Shown here one piece after another: positions 63,829-64,000 of a stretch of 64,000 bases of DNA; position 1 is the first letter of the stretch; every line of letters starts with the position of its first letter. The stretch comes from Limnoperna fortunei. Its lineage: Eukaryota > Mollusca > Bivalvia > Mytilida > Modiolidae. The translations under genes were made by a program, and so were the position numbers. Under the pieces are notes generated by a model. That model did no database searches and was not told where the DNA came from. It was given only the letters and a program-made list of their open reading frames with translations. The stretch covers positions 85,254,896 through 85,318,895 of the forward strand of contig OX104119.1 in NCBI GenBank assembly GCA_944474755.1. The letters are read 5' to 3'.

Positions 63829-64000
63829 TTATAGTACTGTGTGTACTCGGACATAACATGTATTAGGTTGTAGTACTGTGTGTACTCGGTCATAAAATGT
63901 ATTAGATTGTAGTACTGTGTGTACTCTAACATAACATGTATTAGGTTGTAGTACTGTGTGTACTCGGACATAACATGTATTAGGTTGTAGTACTGTGTGT
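63829..64000 (+). repeat. D-type higher-order repeat, copy 4, cut by the window end
   Basis: The GTTATAG, CGGTCATAAAATG and CTCTAACATAACATG units appear in the same order as at the start of the three preceding copies. The array clearly continues beyond the window. Confidence 0.8.

Noticed and set aside
1..64000. Telomeric repeat, because each unit contains TTAGG
   Set aside because: TTAGG occurs once per 39 bp inside an unrelated unit, not as a TTAGG tandem.
1..64000. GT microsatellite
   Set aside because: TGTGTGT is only a 7-base stretch within each unit, and its length is stable apart from rare 2-bp changes.

Overview
The whole window is one eukaryotic-type satellite DNA array. A 39-bp unit is repeated head to tail from the first base to the last, roughly 1,600 times (about 62.4 kb). 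It is interrupted only by four copies of a 388-bp non-satellite insert and one 220-bp stretch of satellite in inverted orientation. I found no supportable protein gene, tRNA, rRNA or CRISPR array. The long open frames on the minus strand exist only because 39 is a multiple of 3 and two of the three minus frames of the unit lack a stop codon. The scale of the array, the multi-level higher-order structure and the transposon-like insert fit heterochromatin (centromeric, pericentromeric or subtelomeric) of a eukaryote, probably an animal. Nothing in the sequence lets me name the species.

The consensus unit begins CATGTATTAGG, has GTAGTACTG in the middle and ends CTCGGACATAA. It is about 38% GC, with twice as many G as C on the strand shown. 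Each unit holds one CpG and one short perfect dyad (AGTAC, five bases, GTACT).

Layout, with boundaries approximate because neighbouring copies share sequence. 1-4,100 and 4,101-7,960 are two copies of a ~3.8-kb block. 6,857-8,183 and 8,184-9,510 are a 1,327-bp tandem pair. 9,970-11,411 and 11,412-12,853 are a 1,442-bp tandem pair. 12,836-21,728 is an 8,893-bp super-unit, repeated at 21,729-28,866 with internal deletions of 4 and 41 units. 28,867-32,661 is further satellite. 32,662-49,430 is the insert zone: four 388-bp copies embedded in satellite blocks whose spacings are 4,871, 3,391 and 4,444 bp. 49,431-58,549 holds three more copies of the left-end block. 58,550-58,769 is inverted. 58,770-64,000 is a different sub-array, with 1,321-, 1,640- and 1,359-bp repeats that carry their own variant set.

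The parts form a record of array evolution rather than a genetic pathway: point variants mark individual units, groups of variants mark higher-order blocks, and constant offsets between blocks show duplications, deletions and exchanges. The four inserts look like a single TA-flanked insertion that was later copied along with the satellite around it.
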